The position numbers and the translations under genes are program-made. Shown piece by piece: positions 26,672-39,060 of a DNA stretch of 64,000 bases (positions are counted from its first letter, which is position 1; every line of letters begins with the position of its first letter). The notes below the pieces were generated by a model that ran no database searches, was not told the DNA's origin, and was given only the letters and a program-made list of their open reading frames with translations. This stretch comes from Rhizophagus clarus (Eukaryota > Glomeromycota > Glomeromycetes > Glomerales > Glomeraceae): positions 96,902-160,901 of the forward strand of contig BLAL01000282.1 of NCBI GenBank assembly GCA_015698045.1, in the 5' to 3' direction.

Positions 26672-29600
26672 TCAGAAAGTTGAATTAACAGCTTTCACTA
26701 AAGGGATATCCGATTCTTGTAAACCTATAGTGTCTAACACGTCCAAGGGAACGTTGTCGTCTGATGAAGGTGGTGTGTAAATTGATGGTGATGCTATTGA
26801 AGGGGAAGTTCCTGTGGCGGCTGACGTCGGAATCGAAGACGCAAATAATTTCTTGTACATCACAGCTTTATAATATAATATTCTCAAATGATCTTCTATA
26901 TACTCAAGACACTAATAAATATGATATTGTCAGCAAATTGTAAGAATTTGGAAATCATTAAAACATTACTCACGGATTCTGCAGGCATTCCAATAGTTAT
27001 ATATAAGTCCTTACAACGATGTAACATAGAGCATATGTAATCAGATGTATGAAGTGGAGCAAAAATATGATCATCAACTGTAACCGTCTTGTAGCCCAAA
27101 ATTGCACAATTCCTTAATTGTATTAAAGTATATCTGTCAGAAATTTTCCAATACGTACGCAAACAAAGAACTGTGTAATATACTCACAATCTGTCCAATT
27201 CACCTAAGATGCAGACAGATTTCGAAATTGTGTCTTGAGAAGACAATGGTTGCATCTAAAAAAATATATGTATGTATAAATTATTCTTAATTCTTTTGTC
27301 TGTACAGGATAAAGACTTTACCATCAGAGAATTCTTTAAATCAATGTCTAGGGATTCTTGAAATTTATCGAGACTAGGAAGACCCATCAATACAAAATCG
27401 GACATATACGTGTCACAATAACCAACCATGAGTGACCTTCCATAAGATTTTACAAATAGTTCATCCGCTCGATATGGAAGTTTTTTACTAGATGGTTCGT
27501 CATCCTCAATGGAAGTATCTTTAGATGATACTTCCGGTGTTATAAAAGAATCTCGCGATCTGATATGTGTATGATACGCAATGAAACTTTCGAATATAAG
27601 TCAAATAAATGCACTTGAACCAAATTTACCTTGGCATTGGAACTTCTAATAAGCTTTCGGTGAAATCACGATTATCCGCAGTCTGCTGAGAATTACTCAC
27701 GTTCAATAGTTTAGTTTTGTAACTATCCTCAGTATTTTCAGATAAATTGTCGACAAGTTTAACAACTTTCTCTGAAGATAATTTCTGCGTCGTGACTCCA
27801 GGAGAAGAAATGTTTGAACTAATATTATCTTGTAGGTTGTTTTCGCATTTCATCCAAACTTTCTTTCGTTCTTCGAATTGGCTTTCTGTAGGAATCATAT
27901 GTTCCATTCTTTCATATACTTCACTACACCGAATAAAATAACTTAACACAAATAAGATACGACGAACTGTATTTACGTCTTTACCAACAATAATGGTTCG
28001 GCTCATTACTGAAGTACCTATACTTCCATACAAGTCTCTATAAAAGGTAACAATGTAAAGAAAATAAGTGCATTCAGCGTAGCACCATATAAGGACTTTC
28101 AAAGAAAAAATACCCTAATTGTGCCCATAGTGGATCATAAAATAAATTCTTCCCATTCTAAAGAAGACAATTATCTAAGCTTATTTTTTTAAAAAAGACC
28201 ACAAACAAAATATTTAAAGTTACCCTTTCCTCGAAATCCGAAATTGGAGCTACTGTAGGAACCCATGCAAGATGATACATTAAAACGCTGGATATCAGTG
28301 TAGAAATAAAACTAAATTTTTATAAATAATTTAAATTAAGAATACTTAAATATTAAGAGGAAATGAATAATTAATATTACTAAAAAAAAGAGGATACAAA
28401 TTCGACTTCTTATTATCAAAATTTTCCAACAAAAAAGTCAGTTCATTCAACAGGCTTTTCGCAAGTTTACTCCTTTGTTGCGGAAATGTCGACATGTTTA
28501 ACCACAAAGGTTCCTTGCGCAAAGTTTTTGTAAGGGATGATTAAGGAGTTAGTTGTTGCCACTTTACTTGTGCAACACAGACTTTTTGAACAAAAGCGTG
28601 CACATTTTTGGTAAGTGAAGCAACGTTTTCCAAGGAGTTATTTCGTGGGTTGGTGAATTCTTTTCTTATGTCATTGATACCTGGATTCGCGGAGTACTAT
28701 ACAATTGGCACAGTGACGTCTTAAATCGCATAACAGCTTCCAACCAGATTGATTCGTTTTGGAGCATTAACGAAGGAAGAGATGTTGACGAAAATCTTTT
28801 GTTCGACGGATTAAATATCTAGCAATGTTAAGTGAGAAAAATTGTAAGATTAATTTAATATAAGACTATGACATAATAATAGTTTAAAATAAAACTAAAG
28901 ATTGACTTACCGAATTAGGTCCATTAATAGAAGATGGTGTTGGTGATCTTCTTAATAGGTGACAAAGTAATCTAAAAGCTGTAGAATGAAGTTGGTGTAA
29001 TCTGTTTTCTAATAAAGCGAAATGTGAGAATATAAATTCTTCTAATATCGCATTATCTTCTAATGTTATGACAACTCCAATGGCATACATCATAGAACGC
29101 GTAGGATGCTTCAAACTTAGCTGAAAATCAAATTTAACAAATGTAATATTTTATTGTTAACTTAAAAAGGAGGAGAATATAAAACACATCTACATCTACG
29201 TTTCATCATAATGATATGAGCAAAACGTACGCTATTAGTATTTAGAGGATCTAATCGTGTGGCTAATGATTCAAGTCGTGCGGTGCTTCCCGGTAAAGGA
29301 GTTGGATTAAATATACCATTTTCCATACTAGTTTGACTGTATCTTCGCATTCTTCTATTGGTGAAATTACTACGTGGCGAAGTTGAGAGAGAAGAAGTAG
29401 AGGATATAGAATTACCGCTCGTTCTCAAACCAAGAATTGGAGGACCATGATGAAAAAGTGAAGAAGGATATGTAGGAATAATACGGACTGATTCGTCATC
29501 ACTCGATTCCGAATAATCATCAGAATATATTGGATTCGAACCACATTTTTGTTTTATGAAATTACGTGATTCATTGTTAATAGCTATACTACCCTGTGTA

Positions 29601-30524
29601 GAAGAAGATAAAGAAGTATCGCTACTTATAGAGGAAAAAGAACTACGCCTTCCAGGAGAATTTGATTCAAAATCGGTAGAATTTATTGAAAATAATTTTG
29701 TTAATAATATTTGAGGTTTAGGGGATTTAATAAAATGAATTTTGGTTGTCATCCCTTTGTAAGATAAAGGTACAGCCCCAAACATCATTTCTCCGATTAA
29801 ATCAATATTATGAGCTATCTGATTTTAGAAAATAATAAGCATATATAAAACAAAATTACAACTGTATTTTAAGCAAAATTTTACCTTTCTTTGCGAGAAG
29901 AGCGCATGGCTGTTACGATTCATAGAAGGCGGTAAAGTTCTTATACTGGATTTATTAATAGAATCAAAACTTTTTCTTTTATTATCATTGTCTAAAATAT
30001 GATGATGATAATGAGGAGGATGACCAGCTATATTAACGGGATCATTGGATTTGATATTTATTGCACTACTAGATTTTTGAAGAAAATTTCCACTAAAAAA
30101 ACCAACTCCACTCCAGGAAGAGGAAAGTTCGGATGTTAATCGATCACGATCATCTGAAGAATTTGAGGCCACTGTATATGCCGAATCATATAATGTTAAT
30201 TTTGTTTTGTCGCCCGTGTCCTGGCATAAGATGACGCGGATTTGATTGGAATTAAAGGCTGGCGGAGACCAGCTATTCATTTCGTTAGAAAAAAAAGGAT
30301 ATGTATGATTTTGTTTAAAATTATTTATAGCCCAATAGTAATTATCATAATAATTATATATTATCTTTTTCACGACAATCTTAGAAGTTTCCAGTGGAAG
30401 AATTTTTAAACTAATTTTTATCGCTCTTTAGGCAAAATACATACGAGTCAGGTTCCAATAATGCTCGAGTATGCAAATCATCTACATCCTTAGTAGGTTT
30501 TGTGCCAAATAACTTTTGCAGCAT
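26672..30524 (-). CDS. FNIP: Folliculin-interacting protein (FNIP/Lst4 family), 920 aa
   Basis: Thirteen exons: 30524-30445, 30272-29885, 29818-29231, 29120-28911, 28818-28681, 28513-28398, 28311-28224, 28175-28114, 28037-27630, 27559-27322, 27255-27188, 27112-26974 and 26911-26672; total 2763 nt. Family landmarks in order: MLQKLFG start; WSPPAFNSNQIRVILCQD; MMFGAVPL-SYKG followed by KIHFIKSP; HPTRSMMYAIGVV and EEFIFSHFALLENRL; WLEAVMRFKTSLCQLYSTPR; SVLMYHLAWVPT; DPLWAQLGDLYGSIG; GRSLMVGYCDTYMSDFVL; a C-terminal domain with a helix ending in KAVMYKKLF. FNIP proteins bind folliculin and act in AMPK/TORC1 nutrient signalling; Lst4-Lst7 is the yeast counterpart. The exon 7-8 junction (48-nt intron) is the least certain. 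Two Ser-rich insertions are probably disordered. Confidence 0.92.
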
Positions 30525-30866
30525 TATCGATCTTTCAAAGAAAGACAAAAAATAATCTCTGCGTGATATTCTGGATATTCTGTGTATTAAAATATTAAAA
30601 TTAATTTTTCAGGGGTTCAAAATGTCAAAAATTACCAGGCAGCTGGGATTAGATTATCCTCACTTACCTTTAACGGCTTAATTTTATCAATTCTAGATTA
30701 GTTTTTAGGGCTCGTCCCCCATTTTTTATTAAATGTCGGAAAATTTCTGACAATCACCTGCTGCTTATCTAAAAACGTCGTATGAAAAATAAAAAATCTT
30801 TCATTACGAGTCTTAAAATCAAATTTTCGCTCACAAAAGCTACATTTCTCGACTATTTGTATTTCA
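30525..30866. promoter_or_regulatory. Bidirectional promoter region, FNIP and ERT1-like genes
   Basis: 342 bp between the two start codons, on opposite strands. A CTCGTCCCCCATTTTTTATT stretch at about 30711 and a CCAGGCAGCTGGGATTAG stretch near 30634 are the GC-richer parts. A minus-strand ORF across 30698-30910 overlaps the ERT1-like first exon antisense and is not supported. Confidence 0.55.
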
Positions 30867-33026
30867 ATGTCTGAAAGCGCACAGCATTCAAGTTCGGAAC
30901 ACAATGACACTGGACCCTCAATACGAAGAAAAAAAGCTACAAGAGCTTGTTTCCATTGTCAGAAGGCTCATTTGACTTGTGATGATTGTAAGTATAGATA
31001 TAACAGACCTAAGAGATAAAAAAACAAAATCCTGTAGTTTTTAACTTTTATTAATAATTAATTTATTTATTTTTTAACTATTCTTTAGCTAGACCATGCC
31101 AGCGATGTATTAAAAGAGATTTAGCAAATACATGTACTGATGGAATTCGCAAGAAGGCAAAATATCTACAAGATTCAAATTATGATGGTGCGCAAATTAC
31201 CGGTGAAGTTTATTAGTTTATCTTTATTATTTATTATTAATTTTAGTTTTTTCGACGGATATTCAACTAAAATATCGATTCCAAATTTTGTTTGCAATGA
31301 ACCTGATTCGATCAAATCGCAACACGATGGTATACGTTACTCCTATACAACATATACCTATAACAACAATGGGTATATAAATTTTCAAGTTTCATTTTAA
31401 TTTTCAAGTATTAAATTTCTAATACTTCTAAAAAAAATTATTATTTATTTTTTTTAAAAGCAATAAATCTGATAGTTGGCCCACAACCAAACCAAACAGT
31501 ATTTATGCATAATGGATTTCAACCAAATGCTGGTGAGTATCAATTTCGAAATACTCAAGTATTTCGAAATTTTTTTCTGAAATTTTAAACACTATAATAT
31601 AGATTTTGGGAAAGGATTTTACGAGTCCAGCATATTTATAAACTTTCGTTTCATCTCGCGCGATTTATGTTGAGGGTATAACGCGCGAAGATTATTAATA
31701 TGGACCATCTATAGAAAACTTATACAGTTCATAAATTTCTTTTTATATTTTATCTTTTTATGTTTCTTTTGAATGGTTATTCATTCGGTTTGTTCGTTCT
31801 AGGCAACCTAGTAGATCCTGGTTCAATATTTCCTGGAGGCTACCCTATTGCGACAGCTAATTACGGTTTTGGTTCTGAGGCAGTTAATCTTGAATATTCT
31901 ATCCTAAGCAATATGTTATCAACGGCTTCTTCGGAATCTATAGGTTCGCATCCCAGTTTTGCAGATATGGGAATGATTGATCCATTGCAACAGCAAACTC
32001 CACATTTACATCAACAACATCAGCAACAACGTACAAGCCCTATTGCGGCTACAGCACCTGCTAATATTAATGGAGGCAATTCTACAATAGGAACTGGCCA
32101 TAAAAGGGAAAATACTGGAAAAAGAAAATTATATTCAAACACACCTGAGAATGTTTATGCAAATGTTAAGGAGCCTTTTCCCTATAAAGAAGGTTTTCAT
32201 TTTCTAGTAAAGTGGGTAAGAGAAAGGTATGGATTTTTGGTTTTTTTGGTTTTAGTGTTATTAATTGCAAATATTTGTAGAAGAATTGACTAACTACTTT
32301 TTTTTGTGAAATAGAATGGACAAGGAACATATTGAACGCATTGTTAGAGCATTGGCTACTTTTAGACCATCATTTATTGCACTTATAATGAATCTTACCG
32401 AAGAAGATTTAATTTTAGTGGAAAAATGTTTTCAAAGAACAATACTAGTGCGTAATTTTATCTTAACTAAACTAAAAGTTTTTGCTTTCTATAATCTTTT
32501 CTCATTGTAATACATTATATTAGGAATTTGAGAAATTAATAAGCTTTTCTGGTACACCAACGGTAGTTTGGCGTAGAACCGGAGAAATTGCTTTAGTAGG
32601 AAAAGAATTTTCTTTGTTGACTCAATGGTCAAAAGACCAGTTACTTGGAAAAACAACTTATATATATGAGGTATGGCTTTATCAATAGTAATATTTTTTG
32701 GAAATTGTATTGTAGGATTTTAAATAAATGTATGTAATTGGTTAAAGGTTATGGACAAACAATCAGCAGTGGAATATTGGGAGAAGTTTGCAGCTCATGC
32801 ATTTGATAATTCAAGACAATCAGTTATGACTACTTGTATTTTAAAAAGTGCCACAGATATGTCAGTACCATGCACTTTTTGCTTTACCATTAAAAGAGAT
32901 ATTTTTGATATTCCTTTGGCAATAGTTGGAAATGTAAGTAAAAAAGTCTTTTGAAATTAATAAAATACTGTTATTAACTGTTTTTTTTTTTGTAATTATA
33001 TTTAGTTTTTGCCTATTTTGAGTTAA
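30867..33026 (+). CDS. ERT1: Zn2Cys6 transcription factor of the ERT1/AcuK type, 400 aa
   Basis: Eight exons: 30867-30987, 31089-31187, 31461-31532, 31803-32226, 32315-32447, 32524-32670, 32748-32933 and 33006-33026; total 1203 nt. The N-terminal binuclear zinc cluster reads [14 protein letters not shown] then [18 protein letters not shown], with a basic linker. The middle is His/Gln-rich. A conserved [19 protein letters not shown] block leads into a PAS-like domain ([32 protein letters not shown]) typical of ERT1/AcuK/AcuM activators of gluconeogenic and respiratory genes. All six zinc-binding cysteines are present. Divergent from FNIP, a nutrient-signalling gene. Confidence 0.92.
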
Positions 33027-33899
33027 TTGTTATTTGAATTAGTAAATAAAATTGTAAATGAAAATAATTAATAAAATTATATTTATATATGTATATTTGT
33101 TTTAATTAAAATATGTTTTTTTATTTTTAATTAAATTATTTATTATTAGTTATTTAATTTAAATAATATTATATTATTCAGCCAAAAATTATTTTTAATC
33201 AAATATTTATTTATATAAATTATTTTTAATATATATATATTTGTTAAATATATTAAATTTTAATAAAAATTTAAATAATATTATTAATTTTTTTGTTTTA
33301 AATTATAAGTTTTATATTGATTTTTTTAAAAAAATTAATATTTATAATTAATTTTTTTAAAAAATAAAAAAGTATTGTAATTTAAAATATATTTACTATA
33401 TTGATTTTAAATCTATTATAAGAAGTTTTTTAAAATTTTATCTAATAAGTTTAGGAATAATTTCAATTATTTAACTATCAAAGCTAATGCAGTCTTTATA
33501 AAAAATTTACATTGTATTAAGAATTTAACTTTAGAATCAAATTTATCATTTATATTAAAGAAAATTTTTAAAAGAAGATTTATAAAAATATTAATTTTAT
33601 TAAAAAAATTAAGAAAATTGGTAAATATAATATTATAAAGTAATAATGCTTTAGTTAATATATTTAAAATAATTAAAATGATATAAATATCTTTATAATT
33701 TTAGTTTAAACTTTTAGTTATAAATTATTTATATGAATATTAAAGTTGGTGTAATCGTTCCCTACTGTAAAACTAGGTGAATTACCACATATCGAAGTAT
33801 TAACGATACTCTAAGAGTGATAATCATTCTAGAAAATGTAAGAAATGCTAATTTTATTATTTATACTGTAATTATATGATTAATGAATTTTTTTTATAG
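33027..33899. other. AT-rich intergenic stretch, no gene seen
   Basis: Almost entirely A and T up to about 33740; then slightly more mixed sequence that borders the hAT pseudogene. No ORF of coding character. Confidence 0.6.
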
Positions 33900-36541
33900 A
33901 TGGCATCCAATCATTCAGATTTATTAACAAATAATAGAATTAAACCTATCATTTGTTCATAGAATTTTTTTAACGAGTTGAAGGTTCTTGAATTCGTTCT
34001 AAATCTATTGTGTAAGATCGTGTTAGCATTAGAAAGAAGAGAAGTTGATTTGAGCGATTGTTACTTAGAATTAGGGTTCTGATCAGTTTTGGTAATTACC
34101 GAACTGTATCGATCAGTTTCGGTATCAGAGCGGTTTCGGTTTTTACAGTTTACCGAACTGAAACTTTTGGTAAATTTACCGATCGGTTTCGGTAACTGCG
34201 GTTTCAGTACCAGTTTTGCGATTTACTGAACTGAATTACCAAATCGATTTAACTAAATAATATAATAAAAAAACGTTGTAAAACGTTTTTTATTAGTTAT
34301 TTTGATAAAACAAACCGTTTCGCAGCGGTATTTTGTCACTTTAATTAAGAAACGTTGCAAAACATTTTTATTCGTTAATCTAATAAAAAAATAACTATTC
34401 GCAACTTTTTTCTTGTCATTTTAACAAACAATGTTGCGAAACGTTAATTGGATAAAAAAAACGTTTCACAACATTTTTTTTGTCACTTTAATAAAAATGT
34501 TGCGAAATGTTTTTATGAGTTAATTTTAATAAAAAAAAACGTTTTGCAACGTTTTTTTTTGTCACTTTAATAAAAACGTTGCGCAACATTTTTATTAGCT
34601 AATTTTAATAAAAAAAAACGTTTTGCAACGTTTTTTTTGTTGCTTTAATTAAAAAATGTTGCGAAACGTTTTTTATCAATTAATTTAATAAAAAAAATAC
34701 GTTGCGAAACATTTGAGTTAATTTTAATAAAAAAAACATTTTGCTACGTTTTTTTTTGTTGCTTTAGTTAAAAAATGTTGCGAAACGTTTTTTATCAGTT
34801 AATTTAATAAAAAAACGTTTCGCAACATTTTTTTTGTCTCTATAATAAAAACGTTGCGAAATGTTTTTATGAGCTAATTTTAATAAAAAAACGTTTTGCA
34901 ACGTTTTTTTTTTGTTACTTTAATAAAAATGTTGCGAAACGTTTTTATGAGTTAATTTTAATAAAAAAAACGTTTCGCAACGTTTTTTTTTGTCACTTTA
35001 ATAAAAACGTTGCACAACATTTTTATTAGCTAATTTTAATAAAAAAAAACAGTTCACAACGTTTTTTTTGTTGCTTTAATTAAAAAACGTTGCAAAACGT
35101 TTTTTAACAGTTAGTTTAATAAAAAAAATGTTTCGCTACATTTTTTTTTGTTGCTTTAGTTAAAAAACGTTGCAAAATGTTTTTTATCAGTTAATTTAAT
35201 AAAAAAAAATGATTCGCAACTTTATTTTTTGACACTTTAAATAAAAAATGTTGCAAAACGTTTTTATAGATGATTTGATTTAGTAAAAAAAATACCAAAA
35301 TAGTTTCGCGATGTTTTTTTTACTAAAAATGGTTTTTAATATTGGTAAATCGGTTCAGTTTTTGGTAATTATCGATCAGTTTCAATAATCATCAATACCG
35401 ATACCGGTCGGTTTCAGTAATCATCAATACTGATACTAATCAATTCAGTTTGGTATCAGTTTTTGCAAAAACTGAACCGAACTGAACCGATCAGAGCCCT
35501 ACTTAGAATTAGCTTGTATTTCTCTTGCAATAAAGAAACTACCACGACAATTTTATTCAGAATTTCGCAATTATTGCATTAAAAAAATAAATGCACATTT
35601 TGATGAATTTGATGATAATGATTACTTATTGGCATTTTTTTTGAACTCTCTTTTCTGAGGTATTGATTTATTTATTTATTTATTATTCTTTTATCTTATA
35701 ATAAAAATAACTAAGTAATAATTAATGTAATAATTAATAATACAAAATTATATTCAATTAGCTAAACCTTTAAAACATGAAATTTGGGCGTGAATAGTTA
35801 AATATGCTGGGACTACAGCACAAAAACTAGGAATAGATTTACATGAGACTCGTACTCTTTATTCACATTTATTGAAATATAAAAATAAAAAAAATCCTTT
35901 TAATCAACCATATACAGAGGGAATAGATACCTCGATTAGGTGGTGATCAAGTATGGAATTAGAACTATCATACTTGCAACAACTTGCAATTCACTTATTT
36001 TTGATCTGTTCTAACAGTGCCAATTGAGAGCGTGGATTTTTAATTTGTGGTTGGCCTTCTAACAAAAGACATCTCAAACTTGGCGTAGAGTAATTAGAAT
36101 CAATGCTAAAATTAATAACATATTATAGATCAAACGCTTCTCACAAACTTGCTTTTTATGGAAAAGGTACCAAAAGAAATTCACAGAAATTCAGTGATAA
36201 TGAATTAAATACTATTATAAATGAAGCATTAGCAGAATGGCCAGAGTTTGAAGATGATGATGATGAAATTGCAATGGATATGGGTCAAAATATACAAAGA
36301 ACAACCAATGAACACATAATACTAAATCATAGAGTAATGTATGGTATAGATCGAAAATACATTAAAACTGTCAAGTCCAAAGATTTTAAATGGATTAGAA
36401 AATGTTAAAGAATTTCCAGAAGCGGAAGATAAAAAAGCTAATGATAATGTGGATGAAAATAATCAAAATGATAATGAAGTAGCGGGAAGAGGCATATTAA
36501 ATTATAATGTTGATGATTTAGCAAAGGAATTTGAGGATTAA
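33900..36541 (+). pseudogene. hAT-family transposase C-terminal half, decayed and split by an insertion
   Basis: Plus-strand translation gives, before the insert at 34073, a block ending DLSDCYLEL, and after it at 35511, ACISLAIKKL and IKKINAHFDEFDDNDYLLAFF; then a block reading LGIDLHETRTLY near 35830-35860, and the hAT dimerisation region LYQQL-type helix, NCERGFS-type block and GWLSNKRHLKL-like block near 35970-36080, followed by ESMLKLITYYRSN. Frameshifts and stops occur at several points (for example near 35640, 35790 and 36400). Family: Ac/hAT transposases, whose C-terminal domain has this Ser-Cys-Glu/Asn-Cys-Glu-Arg-Phe-Ser signature. Non-functional. Confidence 0.75.
34073..35500. mobile_element. 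1.43-kb foldback/MULE-like non-autonomous element nested in the hAT pseudogene
   Basis: Flanked by a perfect 10-bp target duplication, ACTTAGAATT (34063-34072 and 35501-35510). Ends are inverted: AGGGTTCTGATCAGTTTTGG at the left, AGGGCTCTGATCGGTTCAGT as reverse complement of the right. About 200 bp of CGGTTTCGGT-type subterminal repeats lie inside each end. The core (about 34255-35330) is a ~75-bp tandem array of near-palindromic units built on AACGTTGCGAAACGTTTTT and its complement, about thirteen copies. No transposase ORF. A 9-11-bp duplication suits Mutator-like transposases. Confidence 0.85.
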
Positions 36542-36719
36542 TAATTAATAACAATAATAGTAATAGTACAATAATAGTAATAATAATAAACATTTGTCAA
36601 TAATAATAACATTTAATAATTAATTAGTAATATAATAAAATTCGTATATTTTTTTTCATTTAATAATTAATACAAATGTATTTATTATATAATTTATATT
36701 ATAATTTATTAATAAATTT

Positions 36720-36875
36720 AATTTCAGCGATTTTGACATATCAAAACTATTTTGGCAGTTTTGTACAATTTCAGCAGTTTTGACATGTCAAAACTATTTT
36801 GGCATATTGGCATTTTGACATATTTTTAATTTTGACATTTTGACATTAGCCTATTGAGTTTAGGCAGGCAACTTT
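36720..36875. repeat. Terminal fragment of the AACTTT-ended element family
   Basis: About 155 bp with repeated TTTGACATGTCAAAACTATT motifs, ending GGCAGGCAACTTT. It is homologous to the right end (about 55360-55528) of the element at 54282. The left end was not found. A shorter copy of the same terminus, TTTTGGCAGGCAACTTT, ends at about 39312. Confidence 0.7.
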
Positions 36876-37783
36876 AATTATATATAGGAAGTTCTTGAGG
36901 AAATTTCAGAAATAAATCTAATAAGATATGTAAATCTTTGCCAACATTAATAGCATTAGGGTAAATTTCTTTAATTTTTTTCTTCTGAAAATAATCAGCA
37001 TCTTTTTTTTTTTTTTTTTTTTATTTCAAAGGTCGTGTTATTTTTATTGTTAAATATTCGAAATCAAATATTTTATACAACACCTAAATAACCCCTCCAG
37101 CTCAGCTAAGTGTGACCCATGAACAAAAATAATCAGCATCATATTGATTTGAATATAATATTAATATACTTTTAGAATCAATAATTGATATGGTGTCTTC
37201 AGAGATATTAAATGTAACACTTAAGATTCCATGTTGTTTTATATTATCTAAATAATGAAACAATAAATTGATAAAGTTAGTTTCAAGTTTATTGATCACT
37301 TGTTCCATTTCTCTTGAATCTTCTACGAAAATATCAAATATTTATTATACAGATAGAAATAATAAAATTTAATAAAACAAGTCATTTTAATTGCAAATCT
37401 GTTTTTTGAGATGATGTCTCAGTCTTACTAGCTCTTTTGTTTGAATTATTAAATTATTTTTATTATTATCATTTGCTTAAAAAAAGTAATATAAATAATT
37501 AAAGTAATATTGACTTATATTTTTTATTATTTACTTACAAATTTTTCTCCTGTTCAGTAGTTACTCAAGATAATGATTCATGATCATATTGTTAAGATGA
37601 TATTTCTATTAAAGTAAAAAAAAAAATTGTAAATAAAAATCATAGAATATTTAATTAGTTAATTTTGCAAATCTGTTTCAAGGTATTTCTCAGACTGAGT
37701 AGAAGTATTATTAAATTGAAAAGGTAAAATAGCCATTTTTGGTAGATGAATACTTTGTATTTTTACTGGTTTTAAGGAGTCCA
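36874..37783 (-). pseudogene. Degenerate paralogue of the 57.3-59.5 kb gene
   Basis: Minus strand. First exon starts at 37783 with MDSLKPVKIQSIHLPK, matching MDSLSLIRIPKIHLPS of the gene starting at 59484. A second block (37320-37140; EQVINKLETNFINLLFHYLD, then a TFNISEDTISIIDSKS stretch) aligns with the AINKIGGPAIDLLLYSL domain of that gene. A third block (about 36985-36880; KDLHILLDLFLKFPQELPI) aligns with EDLHKLLDYIGKLPNNPPI of the downstream reading frame at 57345-58235. The copy is interrupted by a SINE at 37003-37125 and truncated where the AACTTT-ended element begins, the stop codon lying on that junction. Intermediate exons are missing or unrecognised. Confidence 0.7.
37003..37125 (-). 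mobile_element. tRNA-derived SINE-like retroposon
   Basis: Minus strand: a 5' region resembling a tRNA, GGGTCACACTTAGCTGAGCT, with an A-box-like TAGCTGAGCTGG and a B-box-like GATTTCGAATA about 30-45 nt further, ending in an A-run of about 20 or more. The insert is flanked by a perfect 15-bp target duplication (plus strand AAAATAATCAGCATC at 36988-37002 and 37126-37140). Poly(A) tail plus a long duplication is the hallmark of LINE-mediated retroposition. Confidence 0.75.
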
Positions 37784-38159
37784 TATTTTTTTTCAAATTA
37801 CAATAAAATTGGTAAAAGAAATTCAATAATTTTAAAAAAAAAAAAACCAAAAAACGAAATTTTAAATATTTTCCATTAATCATAATATATAATTCAACTT
37901 ATTTTTTTTTAAAAAAAAAAAATCTGAAATAAAAAATTGAACTATATCAAATAAAAAAAAATCTAATTATATTAGATGTTTTTGTCTTGTAAACTGAGAG
38001 ACTAAAAAATCAAATTATATCTTTAAATAAAATCTGGAAACTACATAAAAAATCGAATTACATCAAATAAAAAAAAAAAGAAAATTTTTTAGTTTACACA
38101 GTGTGTCTGAATATAATACACATGATTTAATAATGTAATTTTATTTATGATTTTTTAAA

Positions 38160-39060
38160 CATGATCTTTAGTTCTTCTTTAGCTTCAGAAAGGTAATATA
38201 TATATTTTTTTGCTTTTATTCTTTTTTCTTTTAACTTTTATTAACTTGTTCATTTTTTTTTAGGCATAGCTGTTTTTAGTTTCATTTTGACAGAAATTTA
38301 AGGTGAGTTTTACTTTTTTTATTTTTTTTTTATCCTTTCCTTTGTTTTTTATTAACCTTTTTGTCTCTTTTTTAGACATATATTATTTCAGTTAGTATTC
38401 AAGTAAGATTTTTTCATTTTTTTCTTATTGTTTATTTTCTTTAAAATGATATTAATTGACTTTCTTTTCCTTTTTTTTTATAGGAGTGTATTCCAGTCTT
38501 TCTTGTATTGTTTCCACTTTATTTCTCTTACTTTCCTTTATCTATTTCATTATTTCTTTCATTTTTTTCACTTTTTCCTTCATTTTTTTTATTTTTTTCT
38601 TTCATTTTTTTTTGCTTTTCCTTTTATTTCCTTCATTTCTTTTTTTGTTTCTTTTGTGATTTCTTCTGTAATCTTTTGTTGTTTCATTTTATTGATCTTC
38701 AGGTTTTTTCATTGCTTTTTTCATTTCTTTTATTGTTTTTCATTCCTTTTTGCTTCCTTTCATTTTCTTTTATTTCGTCTTGTTCTTTTTTATTAAACAT
38801 TCATTTTTTTTATTTCTTTTTATTACCCTTTTATTTCTTTCATTCCCTTTAACTTCTTTTCGTTCCTCTTTTTATTTCCCTTTTATTTTTTTCATTCATC
38901 TTATTATTTCTTTATTTTTTTTTTTTGTTCCTTTTCACTATTCTTCACTTTTTTTTTTCCTTTTATTTTCTATTTAATTATCTTTATCCCTTTTCATTTA
39001 TCTTTTTTTCACTCTCTTAATTTTTTACTGTTCTTTTTTACTGTATTTTCTATATATTTT
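38160..39060 (+). other. Tiny-exon unit followed by polypyrimidine tract (copy 2, plus strand)
   Basis: Exon-like blocks with splice signals: one ending AAAG|GTAATA near 38192; 38264-38302 (39 nt, TTTTAG before, GTGAGT after); 38376-38402 (27 nt, TTTTTTAG before, GTAAGA after); another starting near 38485 after TTTATAG. These correspond one-to-one with the blocks of the minus-strand unit at 3460-4455. About 550 bp of TTTC-rich sequence follows; the long Phe/Leu/Ser ORFs in it are artefacts of that composition. A terminus of the AACTTT-ended family lies 250 bp downstream, which hints that the unit is part of an element. Confidence 0.5.

Noticed and set aside
30698-30910. 70-codon minus-strand ORF with CxxC motif
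   Set aside because: Antisense to the first exon of the Zn2Cys6 gene, whose frame and splice sites are well supported.
38428-38977. Phe-rich ORFs in three frames on the plus strand
   Set aside because: Pure effect of TTTC-rich sequence; all frames are open at once.
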